Shown here piece by piece: positions 1-4,744 of a stretch of 6,041 nt of DNA; the stretch's first letter is position 1, and the number at the start of each line of letters is the position of its first letter. The translations under genes were made by a program, and so were the position numbers. Source of the stretch: Azonexaceae bacterium (lineage in GTDB: Bacteria; Pseudomonadota; Gammaproteobacteria; Burkholderiales; Rhodocyclaceae); assembly GCA_009469665.1 (NCBI GenBank), contig SSTB01000197.1, forward strand, positions 1-6,041, given 5' to 3'. The notes below the pieces were generated by a model that did not search any database, was not told the DNA's origin, and was given only the letters and a program-made list of their open reading frames with translations.

Positions 1-296
1 ACCCAGGCCCAGGCACCCGGCAGGGTCAAGGCACCGCCCACGGCGCTGATGCAGAGCATCCCCGTGGCGGCGATCTTGGCCACCCGCGGGATGGCCCGGT
101 GGTCGCGCCAGGCGCGTATCGCCGGCCCGATCCGGGGATGGGCCAACAAGCGTGCCTCCCACTCCGGATGGGAACGGGAAAATAAAAAGGCCGCCAGAAT
201 GAGAAAGGGCGTCGTCGGCAGGAGCGGCAGGAAGGCCCCCACCACCCCCAGACCGACGCAGGCGATCCCCAGGCCCTTGTACGCCACCCGCTTCAC
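1..296 (-). CDS. DUF454 (YbaN-like) inner membrane protein, 3' end outside window
   Basis: Translating the minus strand from the GTG at 296 gives 98 residues with no stop before the window edge; the family is usually about 120-130 residues, so the C-terminus is missing. A hydrophobic first segment (about residues 8-25) leads into LPLLPTTPFLILAAFLFSR (residues 23-41), the hallmark of DUF454/YbaN. A family-like RxWRDHRAIPR stretch (about 61-71) and a second hydrophobic segment (about 76-92) follow. These are small inner-membrane proteins of unknown function. The GTG overlaps the LysR stop (GTGA, four bases), and a GGGGG run lies five bases upstream inside the LysR gene, so translation is probably coupled to it. 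The family call is firm; the role is unknown. The start is chosen for the coupling and the complete first membrane segment. Confidence 0.85.
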   Translation of the reverse strand, partial: MKRVAYKGLGIACVGLGVVGAFLPLLPTTPFLILAAFLFSRSHPEWEARLLAHPRIGPAIRAWRDHRAIPRVAKIAATGMLCISAVGGALTLPGAWAW

Positions 297-1195
297 GTCA
301 GCCCCCAGTAGCTCGCCCGGCCGTAGGTGTCTTTCAGCAGATCGATGAACAGCCGCACCCGCAGCGGCAGGTGCCGGCGCTGGGGGAAGACCGCGTAGAT
401 GCCCATGGGCGGAGCCTGCCAGCCGTCCAGCACGGACGTGAGCCGCCCCTCCTTCAAGTCCTGCCCCACCTCCCACAAGGAACGCCAGGCCAGGCCCTTG
501 CCGGCCAGGGCCCACTCGTGCAGCACGGCGCCGTCGTTGCACTCGAAGCTGCCGGCCACCTTCCAGTTTTCCTGCTCGCCGGTTTCCGGGTTGCGGAACA
601 GCCAGCCCCGCTGCTGGCCGAGGGACAAACAATTGTGGCCGACCAGATCCGCCGGAGTGCGCGGCACGCCCTGGGCCACCAGGTACGCGGGGCTGGCCAC
701 CACCACACGCCGCATCTCCCCCAGGCGCACGCTGACCAGGCTGGAATCGGTCAGCTCGCCGATGCGCACGGCGCAATCGATATTTTCATTGATGAGGTCC
801 ACCAGGCGGTCGGACAGGTCGAGATTGACGGTCACCTCGGTGTTGGCCGCCATGAAGGCACCGACCAGGGGCGCCACGTGGCGGCGCCCGAAGCCGGCCG
901 GGGCGGAAACCCGCAACTGGCCGCTGGCCTTGACGCCCCCCAAGGAAACCGCCGCTTCGGCATTGGCCAGGTCGTTCAGCACCCGCTGGCAATCTTCCAG
1001 GAAGGCCTGGCCCTCGAAGGTGAGGGTCAGCTTGCGCGTGGTGCGGATCATCAGCTTGACGCCGAGCCGCGCCTCCAGGGCATCCAGCCGGCGGCCGATG
1101 ATGGCGGGGGTGAGATCCTCCATCTTGGCGGCGGCGGAAAGGCTGCCGCGGGTAGCGACGTTGACGAAGGCGCTGATCTGCTTGAAGTGATCCAT
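293..1195 (-). CDS. LysR-family transcriptional regulator
   Basis: A 300-residue protein of typical LysR length. The N-terminal winged helix-turn-helix covers about residues 1-60 (MDHFKQISAFVNVATRGSLS, then the helix with AAAKMEDLTPAIIGRRLDAL, then RTTRKLTLTFEG). A periplasmic-binding-like effector domain follows from about residue 88 to 292 (GQLRVSAPAGFGRRHVAPL onward, ending FPQRRHLPLRVRLFIDLL). The effector domain resembles the CrgA/DmlR-like group, but the ligand cannot be read from sequence. The frame is open upstream to 1300, but the extra 35 residues are low-complexity and unlike the family, so the ATG at 1195 is chosen. It has no strong Shine-Dalgarno. The stop overlaps the start of the DUF454 gene. 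A decayed DUF2784 gene ends 50 bases upstream on the same strand. LysR regulators often act on a nearby divergent gene. The nearest divergent gene here is the TSUP/aceB pair 3.5 kb away, so any link is conjecture. Confidence 0.92.
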   Translation of the reverse strand: MDHFKQISAFVNVATRGSLSAAAKMEDLTPAIIGRRLDALEARLGVKLMIRTTRKLTLTFEGQAFLEDCQRVLNDLANAEAAVSLGGVKASGQLRVSAPAGFGRRHVAPLVGAFMAANTEVTVNLDLSDRLVDLINENIDCAVRIGELTDSSLVSVRLGEMRRVVVASPAYLVAQGVPRTPADLVGHNCLSLGQQRGWLFRNPETGEQENWKVAGSFECNDGAVLHEWALAGKGLAWRSLWEVGQDLKEGRLTSVLDGWQAPPMGIYAVFPQRRHLPLRVRLFIDLLKDTYGRASYWGLT

Positions 1196-1207
1196 GGTCA
1201 GAAGTTT

Positions 1208-1256
1208 GCCGGCTACGGCCGGCGGACAAGCGTTAAATGAAAGATCACGGCCGGCG
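1208..1256. promoter_or_regulatory. GC-rich repeats upstream of LysR start
   Basis: GCCGGC occurs at 1208-1213 and 1218-1223 as an inverted repeat with a four-base spacer. The ten-mer ACGGCCGGCG occurs at 1215-1224 and 1247-1256, 32 bases apart. Placement just before the LysR start would suit an autoregulatory site, but in DNA this GC-rich such motifs arise easily and no clean T-N11-A LysR box was found. Very tentative. Confidence 0.2.
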
Positions 1257-1621
1257 CCCCCAGGTTCCGCGCCGGATGAACCAGCCGTAGATGACCCCAT
1301 GCAGCCCCAGCACCACGCCCGCCGGCAGGAACTGGATATCCCCGCTCAGGCCCGCCGGGTCAATCACCCCCAGCAGGTAGTGCTCGGCAAAACTCCCCGC
1401 GTACCGGCCTGCCCCGCCAGCGCCCGCGGGCGGTTCTCGGCGTCGGTAACGGGGCAGGCCGGGCCGGCGAGTTCCACATAGGCCCCTCAGGCCGCCGCCG
1501 GCAACTGGACGGCCGGCACCCACCGCCACCACTAGGCCAACGCCCCGCCTGCGGTAGCGAAGAGGATGAAGGCCAGGTGCAGGAGAAGCGCGGCGTCAGC
1601 AGCAACACGGTAGAGCAACAC
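1245..1621 (-). pseudogene. Decayed DUF2784 small membrane protein gene
   Basis: Read from a GTG or TTG near 1621, the minus strand encodes LLYRVAADAALLLHLAFILF, a good match to the start of DUF2784 proteins (small, roughly 110-130 residue membrane proteins of unknown function). The frame meets TAG at 1534-1532. It resumes as WVPAVQLPAAA and meets TGA at 1489-1487, where the family normally has Trp (PAAxWGxxVE). It then continues GAYVELAGPACPVTDAENRP up to about 1410. The match then jumps to another frame, YAGSFAEHYLLGVIDPAGLS and on to IYGWFIRR, ending at TGA 1247-1245. Two nonsense codons plus a one- or two-base frameshift near 1405 make a functional product very unlikely. The order of family motifs is otherwise complete, so this is decay in place and not a fragment. 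Family assignment is from memory of the HLAF, CPLTPLEN and AGxFxEHYLL motifs. Confidence 0.8.
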
Positions 1622-1654
1622 ACCACCCGGAGCCCGTCGCTGATCCGGCAGCCG

Positions 1655-2038
1655 TCATCGTCCATGGCCCAGCCAACGCCTGGCCGTGAGCTTGTCGACG
1701 GCCGCCCCGTAGCTGGCCGCAGTCTTGTTCTCGCCCGCCTTGGCATTGAACAGTTCATGCAGGTGTTCCGCGAGTACGGAAGCGATGGCGTGAATGGCCT
1801 CATGCCTCGACAAGCCCTCCCCGATGAGGCGATCCATGGCACGGCCGACTGCTGCGAAGCCTTCCGCGATCTGATTCTCGACGATCGCATGCAAAACGGC
1901 ATGGGCTTTCAGATTGGGCACCTCGACGCCTACGGCACGGTGATAGTCCTCCGCACGCTGGATTCGTAGCTGCTCATCCAGCGCCAGCCATTCTTCCGGC
2001 GTCGGCGCTTGGCTTGGGTCGTAGGGTGTCAAAGGCAT
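1655..2038 (-). CDS. Small helical protein, DUF1841-like (function unknown)
   Basis: A 127-residue soluble, probably all-helical protein. The N-terminal part (MPLTPYDPSQAPTPEEWLAL, residues 1-20) is polar and proline-rich. The core, about residues 38-100, carries LKAHAVLHAIVENQIAEG and later GLSRHEAIHAIASVLAEHL. This paired His-rich helix pattern (HxxLHxxVExQ ... RHEAIHAI) recalls DUF1841 and the related helical domain found beside SEC-C motifs; I am only moderately sure of the family. No signal peptide or membrane segment is seen. The frame is open from a TTG at 2062, but the ATG at 2038 preceded by AAGAGA is the more natural start. The left edge of the repeat-bounded AT-rich segment lies 23 bases upstream, so the gene may have lost its original promoter. 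Downstream, a 33-base gap leads to the decayed DUF2784 gene. Confidence 0.7.
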   Translation of the reverse strand: MPLTPYDPSQAPTPEEWLALDEQLRIQRAEDYHRAVGVEVPNLKAHAVLHAIVENQIAEGFAAVGRAMDRLIGEGLSRHEAIHAIASVLAEHLHELFNAKAGENKTAASYGAAVDKLTARRWLGHGR

Positions 2039-2072
2039 ATCTCTTGGCAGCAGAATCGGCAATTAAACTGAC

Positions 2073-2088
2073 CCTGGCCCCTTTTCAC
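2073..2088 (-). repeat. Left-end copy of the GTGAAA(A)GGGGCCAGG repeat
   Basis: On the minus strand this reads GTGAAAAGGGGCCAGG, matching the two right-end copies except for one extra A. Single copy, in the opposite orientation to those at 3051-3086. Confidence 0.75.
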
Positions 2089-2101
2089 TTAGTTTGTGTC
2101 C

Positions 2102-2121
2102 CGATTAGTTTCGATTAGTTT
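2102..2121 (+). repeat. Perfect 10-bp tandem duplication CGATTAGTTT
   Basis: CGATTAGTTT occurs twice back to back (2102-2111 and 2112-2121), just inside the left end of the AT-rich segment and downstream of the 158-aa gene. A partial relative, TTAGTTTGTG, precedes it at 2090-2099. It may be part of an element end or simple slippage. Confidence 0.7.
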
Positions 2122-2148
2122 TTGAACACGGCCTCTTTAATTAACTTT

Positions 2149-2625
2149 TCAATATGAGATATTTACTCTTGAATCTTCGTGCCACATCCAAAAGAAAGCT
2201 AGGCAAGCCATCATCAAATTTTTGTCGTCGCCCCCACCCTCCGTTTCGATTCGTGTCCTTGTCACACCAATAGCGGTGTACCTAGCGTAGTTAATGATCT
2301 TATATAACTCATGCGCATGAATGAGATTGCAACGCCCAGAAAAAAACGACCGCTCCCCCCTAAATGGCCCCCAAACGATTTCTACTGAGTCCCCCGGTGC
2401 TAAAAATCTATCGAATAGATTGCCAAGATTCCGTTCGAAACGCTTTCCCTCAACCTCAAAATAAGATTTTCCATCGGTTGATACACAGACCTCTCTATCC
2501 TTTTTTACATAAAGCAGATTGCCGTCTCGTAGAAATTCGATCGAATCGGTATTTGTGAAATTCGAGGCGCAAATCAATCGCCGGGAAAAAGTAGATTTGT
2601 GCCTTAACTCGATCCAATTCATCAT
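2149..2625 (-). CDS. Unrecognised 158-aa hypothetical protein, AT-rich
   Basis: An uninterrupted minus-strand frame in the AT-rich segment. I do not recognise a family. The start is one of two adjacent ATGs (2625 or 2622), 15 bases after the stop of the upstream fragment; only a weak purine-containing stretch precedes them. Residues 1-60 read like alternating strands (SIEFLRDGNLLYVKKDREVC and on to YFEVEGKRFERN). A middle part contains FLAPGDSVEIVWGPFRGERS, a beta-hairpin-like stretch. The C-terminal third has an Arg-rich then Gly/Asp-rich loop (RTRIETEGGGDD) and a hydrophobic run, LMMACLAFFWMW, ending 11 residues before the C-terminus; this could be a membrane-contacting helix. No signal peptide. 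Tight spacing with the upstream fragment suggests both came as one transcript from a low-GC donor or island. Intact length and ordinary amino acid content favour a real gene. Confidence 0.6.
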   Translation of the reverse strand: MMNWIELRHKSTFSRRLICASNFTNTDSIEFLRDGNLLYVKKDREVCVSTDGKSYFEVEGKRFERNLGNLFDRFLAPGDSVEIVWGPFRGERSFFSGRCNLIHAHELYKIINYARYTAIGVTRTRIETEGGGDDKNLMMACLAFFWMWHEDSRVNISY

Positions 2626-2640
2626 CAAACTCAGGATGAG

Positions 2641-3051
2641 CTACGATCCACTCTTTCGAGCTTCAAAAGAAAGTTTTACTCCATCGAAAATTTTTACGGT
2701 TTTCATCTCGAAGTCGAGATTCAATGAAGGAGTAACAGAGCCGTTTCCACTAATGTTTTGCCTAACTCCTGGAACTAAGCCAACCGTAATGGGAGGAACG
2801 CGCGGAATAGGTAGTGTTCCAGAAGCCGCACCGAAATTCTTTTCCAGAACAGTCTCTGATTTCGGCATGCCTTCGTAATTCCACGTATACCGTTCAACAA
2901 CATCGACAGTGCCTTTGAATTTGTATTGAACCCCAGTGCGATCTGTCCCAATCATGAATTTTACTTCTGTATCGCCAGCCGTTTTGTCTGGGATTCTATA
3001 GCCGACTGAGACGCGGTAAACATCAAAACCGTCGAATTTTGACGAATAGTC
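2641..3051 (-). pseudogene. 5'-truncated gene fragment fused to repeat, function unknown
   Basis: From about 3051 to the TAG at 2643-2641 the frame encodes 136 residues of plausible protein: DYSSKFDGFDVYRVSVGYRI, then KFMIGTDRTGVQYKFKGTVD, then RVPPITVGLVPGVRQNISGN, ending FDGVKLSFEARKSGS. There is no ATG, GTG or TTG in frame between the repeat boundary and the ATG at 2955, and protein-like sequence extends well upstream of that ATG. The true N-terminus was therefore probably cut off where the GGGGCCAGG repeats now begin. The alternation of short hydrophobic and charged stretches suggests a beta-rich C-terminal domain; I do not recognise it. A 104-residue product from ATG 2955 is possible (only GAAG as a ribosome site). 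The unrecognised 158-aa gene follows 15 bases later. It could instead be an intact short gene with an unusual start, which I think less likely. Confidence 0.55.
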
Positions 3052-3086
3052 ATGTGAAAGGGGCCAGGCATGTGAAAGGGGCCAGG
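3051..3086 (+). repeat. Two perfect 18-bp tandem repeats at right end of insert
   Basis: CATGTGAAAGGGGCCAGG occurs at 3051-3068 and again at 3069-3086 with no mismatch. The core GTGAAAGGGGCCAGG is inverted relative to the copy at 2073-2088. The array begins exactly where the 5'-truncated gene fragment loses its reading frame context and ends 16 bases before the PIN-toxin stop codon. Confidence 0.85.
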
Positions 3087-3102
3087 CACAATTTTCCTTC
3101 GT

Positions 3103-3525
3103 CTATCTGCCGATCAACTGCACCGCCTCGGCAGGCGCCACGATCCGAATGCCCTGGTATTCGCCGCCCAGGCCGAGCAAATGCTTGTCACCGGAGACAA
3201 TCAAATCAGCGTTGCCCGCCAGGGCGCAGGCCAACACATGATCGTCGTCGGCATCGTCGGCGATGACCCGTGGCACGCTGGTCGGTGTAGCCATGGTCGC
3301 GAGGCGCCGGATCTCGCCGACAATCCCCAGCGGCGTCAGTCCCGCGAGCGCGAAGCGCTGGGAGAATTTCTGGCGCGATACCACGTCGAGCAACTCCGCC
3401 ATCAGCACAGCGCTGCTACACAATACGAAAACCTGGGCCCGGGCGTCATCAAGCAGGCGCCGGGGTGGGCCATGGGGAGAAAGCAGCGCCGAAACCAGGG
3501 TATTCGTATCGAGGACGACGCGCAC
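3103..3525 (-). CDS. PIN-domain ribonuclease toxin (VapC-type)
   Basis: A 140-residue protein of normal PIN-toxin length. PIN toxins are Mg2+-dependent ribonucleases that cleave specific RNAs when freed from their antitoxin. The acidic active-site set is visible: Asp6 in VVLDTNTLVSALLS, Glu44 in MAELLDVVSRQKF, Asp94/Asp95 in DDADDDHVLACAL, and Asp113 in LIVSGDKHLLGL, so the enzyme looks catalytically complete. It best fits the group annotated as 'putative toxin-antitoxin system toxin component, PIN family'. The start is a GTG (3525) two bases after the TAA of the upstream antitoxin, with no separate Shine-Dalgarno, so translation is probably coupled. The stop (TAG at 3105-3103) lies ten bases from the edge of the inverted-repeat-bounded insert. 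The target RNA cannot be told. Confidence 0.88.
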   Translation of the reverse strand: MRVVLDTNTLVSALLSPHGPPRRLLDDARAQVFVLCSSAVLMAELLDVVSRQKFSQRFALAGLTPLGIVGEIRRLATMATPTSVPRVIADDADDDHVLACALAGNADLIVSGDKHLLGLGGEYQGIRIVAPAEAVQLIGR

Positions 3526-3527
3526 GG

Positions 3528-3767
3528 TTAGGCGCGCCGGGCGGCGCGTTCCTGGCGCGCGGCCTGAATCTCCGCCTCGATCTCATCATCCGAGAGCGGT
3601 GGCAGGTTCAAGGTATCGAGCTTGGCCAGGGACTCGCCGAGACACTGGCCGGCGGCGGCGCGTTCCTCGCGCGCCGCGAGGAATTCCACAAAATCCGCCA
3701 CCTCCGCCAGCCGCTGCGGGGGCAGCTTCTGGAGCTTCTCAATCAAGGCTGGTGCAATTGCGGCCAT
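3528..3767 (-). CDS. Antitoxin partner of PIN toxin (VapB position)
   Basis: A 79-residue acidic-helical protein immediately upstream of the PIN toxin. The first half (MAAIAPALIEKLQKLPPQRL, then AEVADFVEFLAAREER) resembles the KLxxLPxxxxxEVxDFVEFL helix pair of DUF2281-like antitoxins. The C-terminal part (LPPLSDDEIEAEIQAARQER) is the kind of flexible tail that wraps a PIN toxin's active site. No clear AbrB or ribbon-helix-helix DNA-binding fold is visible, so autoregulation is not certain. ATG 3767 is chosen because a strong GAGGAGAAGG precedes it. An upstream TTG at 3782 is in frame but would swallow the ribosome site. Assignment rests mainly on position, size and the helix pattern. Confidence 0.8.
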   Translation of the reverse strand: MAAIAPALIEKLQKLPPQRLAEVADFVEFLAAREERAAAGQCLGESLAKLDTLNLPPLSDDEIEAEIQAARQERAARRA

Positions 3768-3821
3768 CTTCCTTCTCCTCAAGCGAATTCACCTGTCTGC
3801 GAACGATATGGGGTCGGAGAC

Positions 3822-3838
3822 ATTTCCACCGGGGAAAT
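3822..3838. promoter_or_regulatory. Inverted repeat ATTTCC-N5-GGAAAT, candidate operator
   Basis: A perfect six-base inverted repeat with five-base spacer, 54 bases upstream of the VapB-position antitoxin start. Position is right for an autoregulatory operator of the PIN toxin-antitoxin operon. No convincing -35/-10 pair could be fixed around it, so the role is inferred from symmetry and location alone. Confidence 0.35.
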
Positions 3839-3909
3839 CCAACCGTGCGTCGATCCAAACGAATCATCAACCACCTGACGTAATGCCACGTATTGTTGCG
3901 GGGCCGCCT

Positions 3910-3923
3910 GTGCTACGTAGCAC
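3910..3923. repeat. Perfect 14-bp palindrome GTGCTACGTAGCAC
   Basis: The palindrome lies directly after the TAG stop of the XRE antitoxin gene. It has no spacer and no following T-run on the minus strand, so it is not a standard intrinsic terminator. It could be an operator for the downstream PIN module, a binding site of the XRE protein, or a recombination remnant. Confidence 0.6.
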
Positions 3924-4238
3924 CTACTTTGATGCTACCGCCAGGAAGGCTTTGGGATTGGTACTGGCAATCGCCAGCAAAGTGCGCGCCGCGCCGCTGG
4001 GTTGTTTGCGGCCCTGCTCCCAACCCTGAAGCGTGCGCACGGACACCCCCAGGAGTGCTGCGAATTGTGACTGGGAAAGCCCCGTCTTTTTTCGGGCTTC
4101 GATCACCGGCGAGGTGATGACGTGAACCTTTCCTGCCTGCATTTCGCGCACCGACTGCAGTAGCTCCGCGGCGAGGTCACGAGTTTCTTCGTAAGCGGCC
4201 AGTTCAGCTTGGCTCAGGGGTTTACCCTTCGAGGGCAC
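3924..4238 (-). CDS. XRE-family antitoxin (HigA/NadS-like)
   Basis: A 104-residue protein with a C-terminal helix-turn-helix: SPVIEARKKTGLSQSQFAAL (residues 43-62), then LGVSVRTLQGWEQGRKQPSG, the classic XRE recognition pattern. The N-terminal 40 residues (AELAAYEETRDLAAELLQSV, then REMQAGKVHV) form the helical toxin-binding part usual for antitoxins placed after a RelE/HigB toxin. In this family the antitoxin neutralises the toxin and represses the operon. The GTG start (4238) overlaps the last 17 bases of the toxin frame, the typical toxin-first arrangement. The coding frame is intact although the toxin ahead of it carries a stop at codon 11. With translation of the toxin halted early, coupled expression of this gene may be reduced. 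Confidence 0.88.
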   Translation of the reverse strand: MPSKGKPLSQAELAAYEETRDLAAELLQSVREMQAGKVHVITSPVIEARKKTGLSQSQFAALLGVSVRTLQGWEQGRKQPSGAARTLLAIASTNPKAFLAVASK

Positions 4239-4533
4239 GGCGAATCTCCTTCAGTTTTTGGCCGGTGAGATTGTCGATACTTGCCTTTGCGTAAAGCGTC
4301 AGCAAGACAATTTCACCTTCTGCACTGCGGGTGAAATAGATCACTCTTACACCACCCGACTTGCCCGAACCCGCCCGACTCCAGCGCACCTTTCGTATGC
4401 CGCCGGATTCGGGCACTACGTCTCCGGCCGCTGGATGTTTGGCGATATAGGCGGCGAAAGCGCCGCGCTCGTCCTCAGTCCAATAGTATGGCCACTGCCG
4501 CTAGAACAACGACGTTTCGACGACGGTCAGCAT
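4222..4533 (-). pseudogene. RelE/HigB-type toxin gene with amber stop at codon 11
   Basis: From ATG 4533 the frame reads MLTVVETSLF, TAG (4503-4501), then RQWPYYWTEDERGAFAAYIA and on through GGIRKVRWSRAGSGKSGGVR and VIYFTRSAEGEIVLLTLYAK to TAA at 4224-4222. That is 103 codons including the amber, the normal length for a RelE/HigB mRNA-interferase. The basic core (RKVRW, SGKSGGVRVIY) and C-terminal helix (LTGQKLKEIRRALE) are intact. A Ser TCG changed to TAG by one base is the simplest history, because family members have a small or polar residue there. A GTG at 4416 could start a 64-residue C-terminal product, but it would lack the first helices and has no ribosome site. The overlapping XRE antitoxin downstream is intact. 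Loss of toxin with retention of antitoxin is the likely state; a sequencing error or amber readthrough is the alternative. Confidence 0.85.
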
Positions 4534-4539
4534 GGTTCG

Positions 4540-4568
4540 ACTATGCGCCCTAGGCGTATAACTGTCAA
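4540..4568 (-). promoter_or_regulatory. Promoter of the RelE/XRE module (possibly leaderless)
   Basis: On the minus strand TTGACA (4568-4563, a perfect -35) is followed after 17 bases by CATAGT (4545-4540, four of six matches to TATAAT). With standard spacing, transcription would begin at or within a base or two of the toxin ATG at 4533. No Shine-Dalgarno is present, which suggests a leaderless message. Confidence 0.55.
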
Positions 4569-4599
4569 GAAAAAGGAAGATGGGCCACTCCACCTGCAA

Positions 4600-4744
4600 T
4601 AGATACTTTTAGTAATTAATTATTTGCCCAATTGCGATCTTACTATACACAACCAAGATCAATACAATCCGTCCATCAAGATCGCCGTAATGCCCGCTAA
4701 TGCCATCCACCGCTGTCGTGCCCGCCCGGAATAGTGCCTGATCC
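4600..4744 (+). promoter_or_regulatory. AT-rich upstream region of TSUP-aceB, likely promoter
   Basis: The non-coding stretch before the TSUP gene contains an AT-rich block with the palindrome TAATTAATTA (4613-4622) and -10-like hexamers TATACA (4644-4649) and TACAAT (4663-4668). Neither has a good -35 at 16-18 bases. It is the only plausible place for the promoter of the plus-strand pair, but I cannot fix the exact elements. No gene is seen here. Confidence 0.3.

Larger units (their letters stand above)
2061..3093. mobile_element. AT-rich insert bounded by inverted GGGGCCAGG repeats
   Basis: The left boundary reads AATT, eight further bases, then CCTGGCCCCTTTTCAC (2073-2088). The right boundary, read on the minus strand, is AATTGTG then CCTGGCCCCTTTCAC (3086-3072), with a second copy just inside. 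The two ends are therefore inverted repeats facing one another, about 1 kb apart. Between them composition falls sharply: sample lines at 2161-2220 and 2641-2700 count 38% and 37% G+C, against about 75-83% in sampled core-gene lines. The ends sit 10 bases past the PIN-toxin stop on one side and 23 bases before the DUF1841-like start on the other. No transposase lies inside. A non-autonomous element, or cargo carried by a system resembling REP-associated tyrosine transposases, would fit, but that mechanism is an inference. No obvious target-site duplication was found; the shared outer AATT could be one or part of the repeat. Confidence 0.5.

Noticed and set aside
371..1240. Long plus-strand open frame (289 codons) opposite the LysR gene, and another at 399-1190
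   Set aside because: These are antisense shadows caused by high GC. Their translations are rich in His, Gln, Gly or Arg with no domain pattern, while the minus strand has clear LysR motifs.
1577..1969. Plus-strand open frame of 130 codons
   Set aside because: It overlaps the DUF1841-like gene and the DUF2784 remnant in antisense and has no recognisable motif.
3051..3086. Possible CRISPR array from the repeated 18-mers
   Set aside because: There are only two units with no spacer between them, and no cas genes are present; this is a simple tandem repeat at an element end.
2641..3525. PIN toxin fused to the downstream fragment by stop-codon readthrough
   Set aside because: The fragment is in the same frame as the PIN gene after its TAG, and the two 18-bp units keep the frame open. 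However, the PIN protein already ends at a normal length, so the shared frame is most likely chance.
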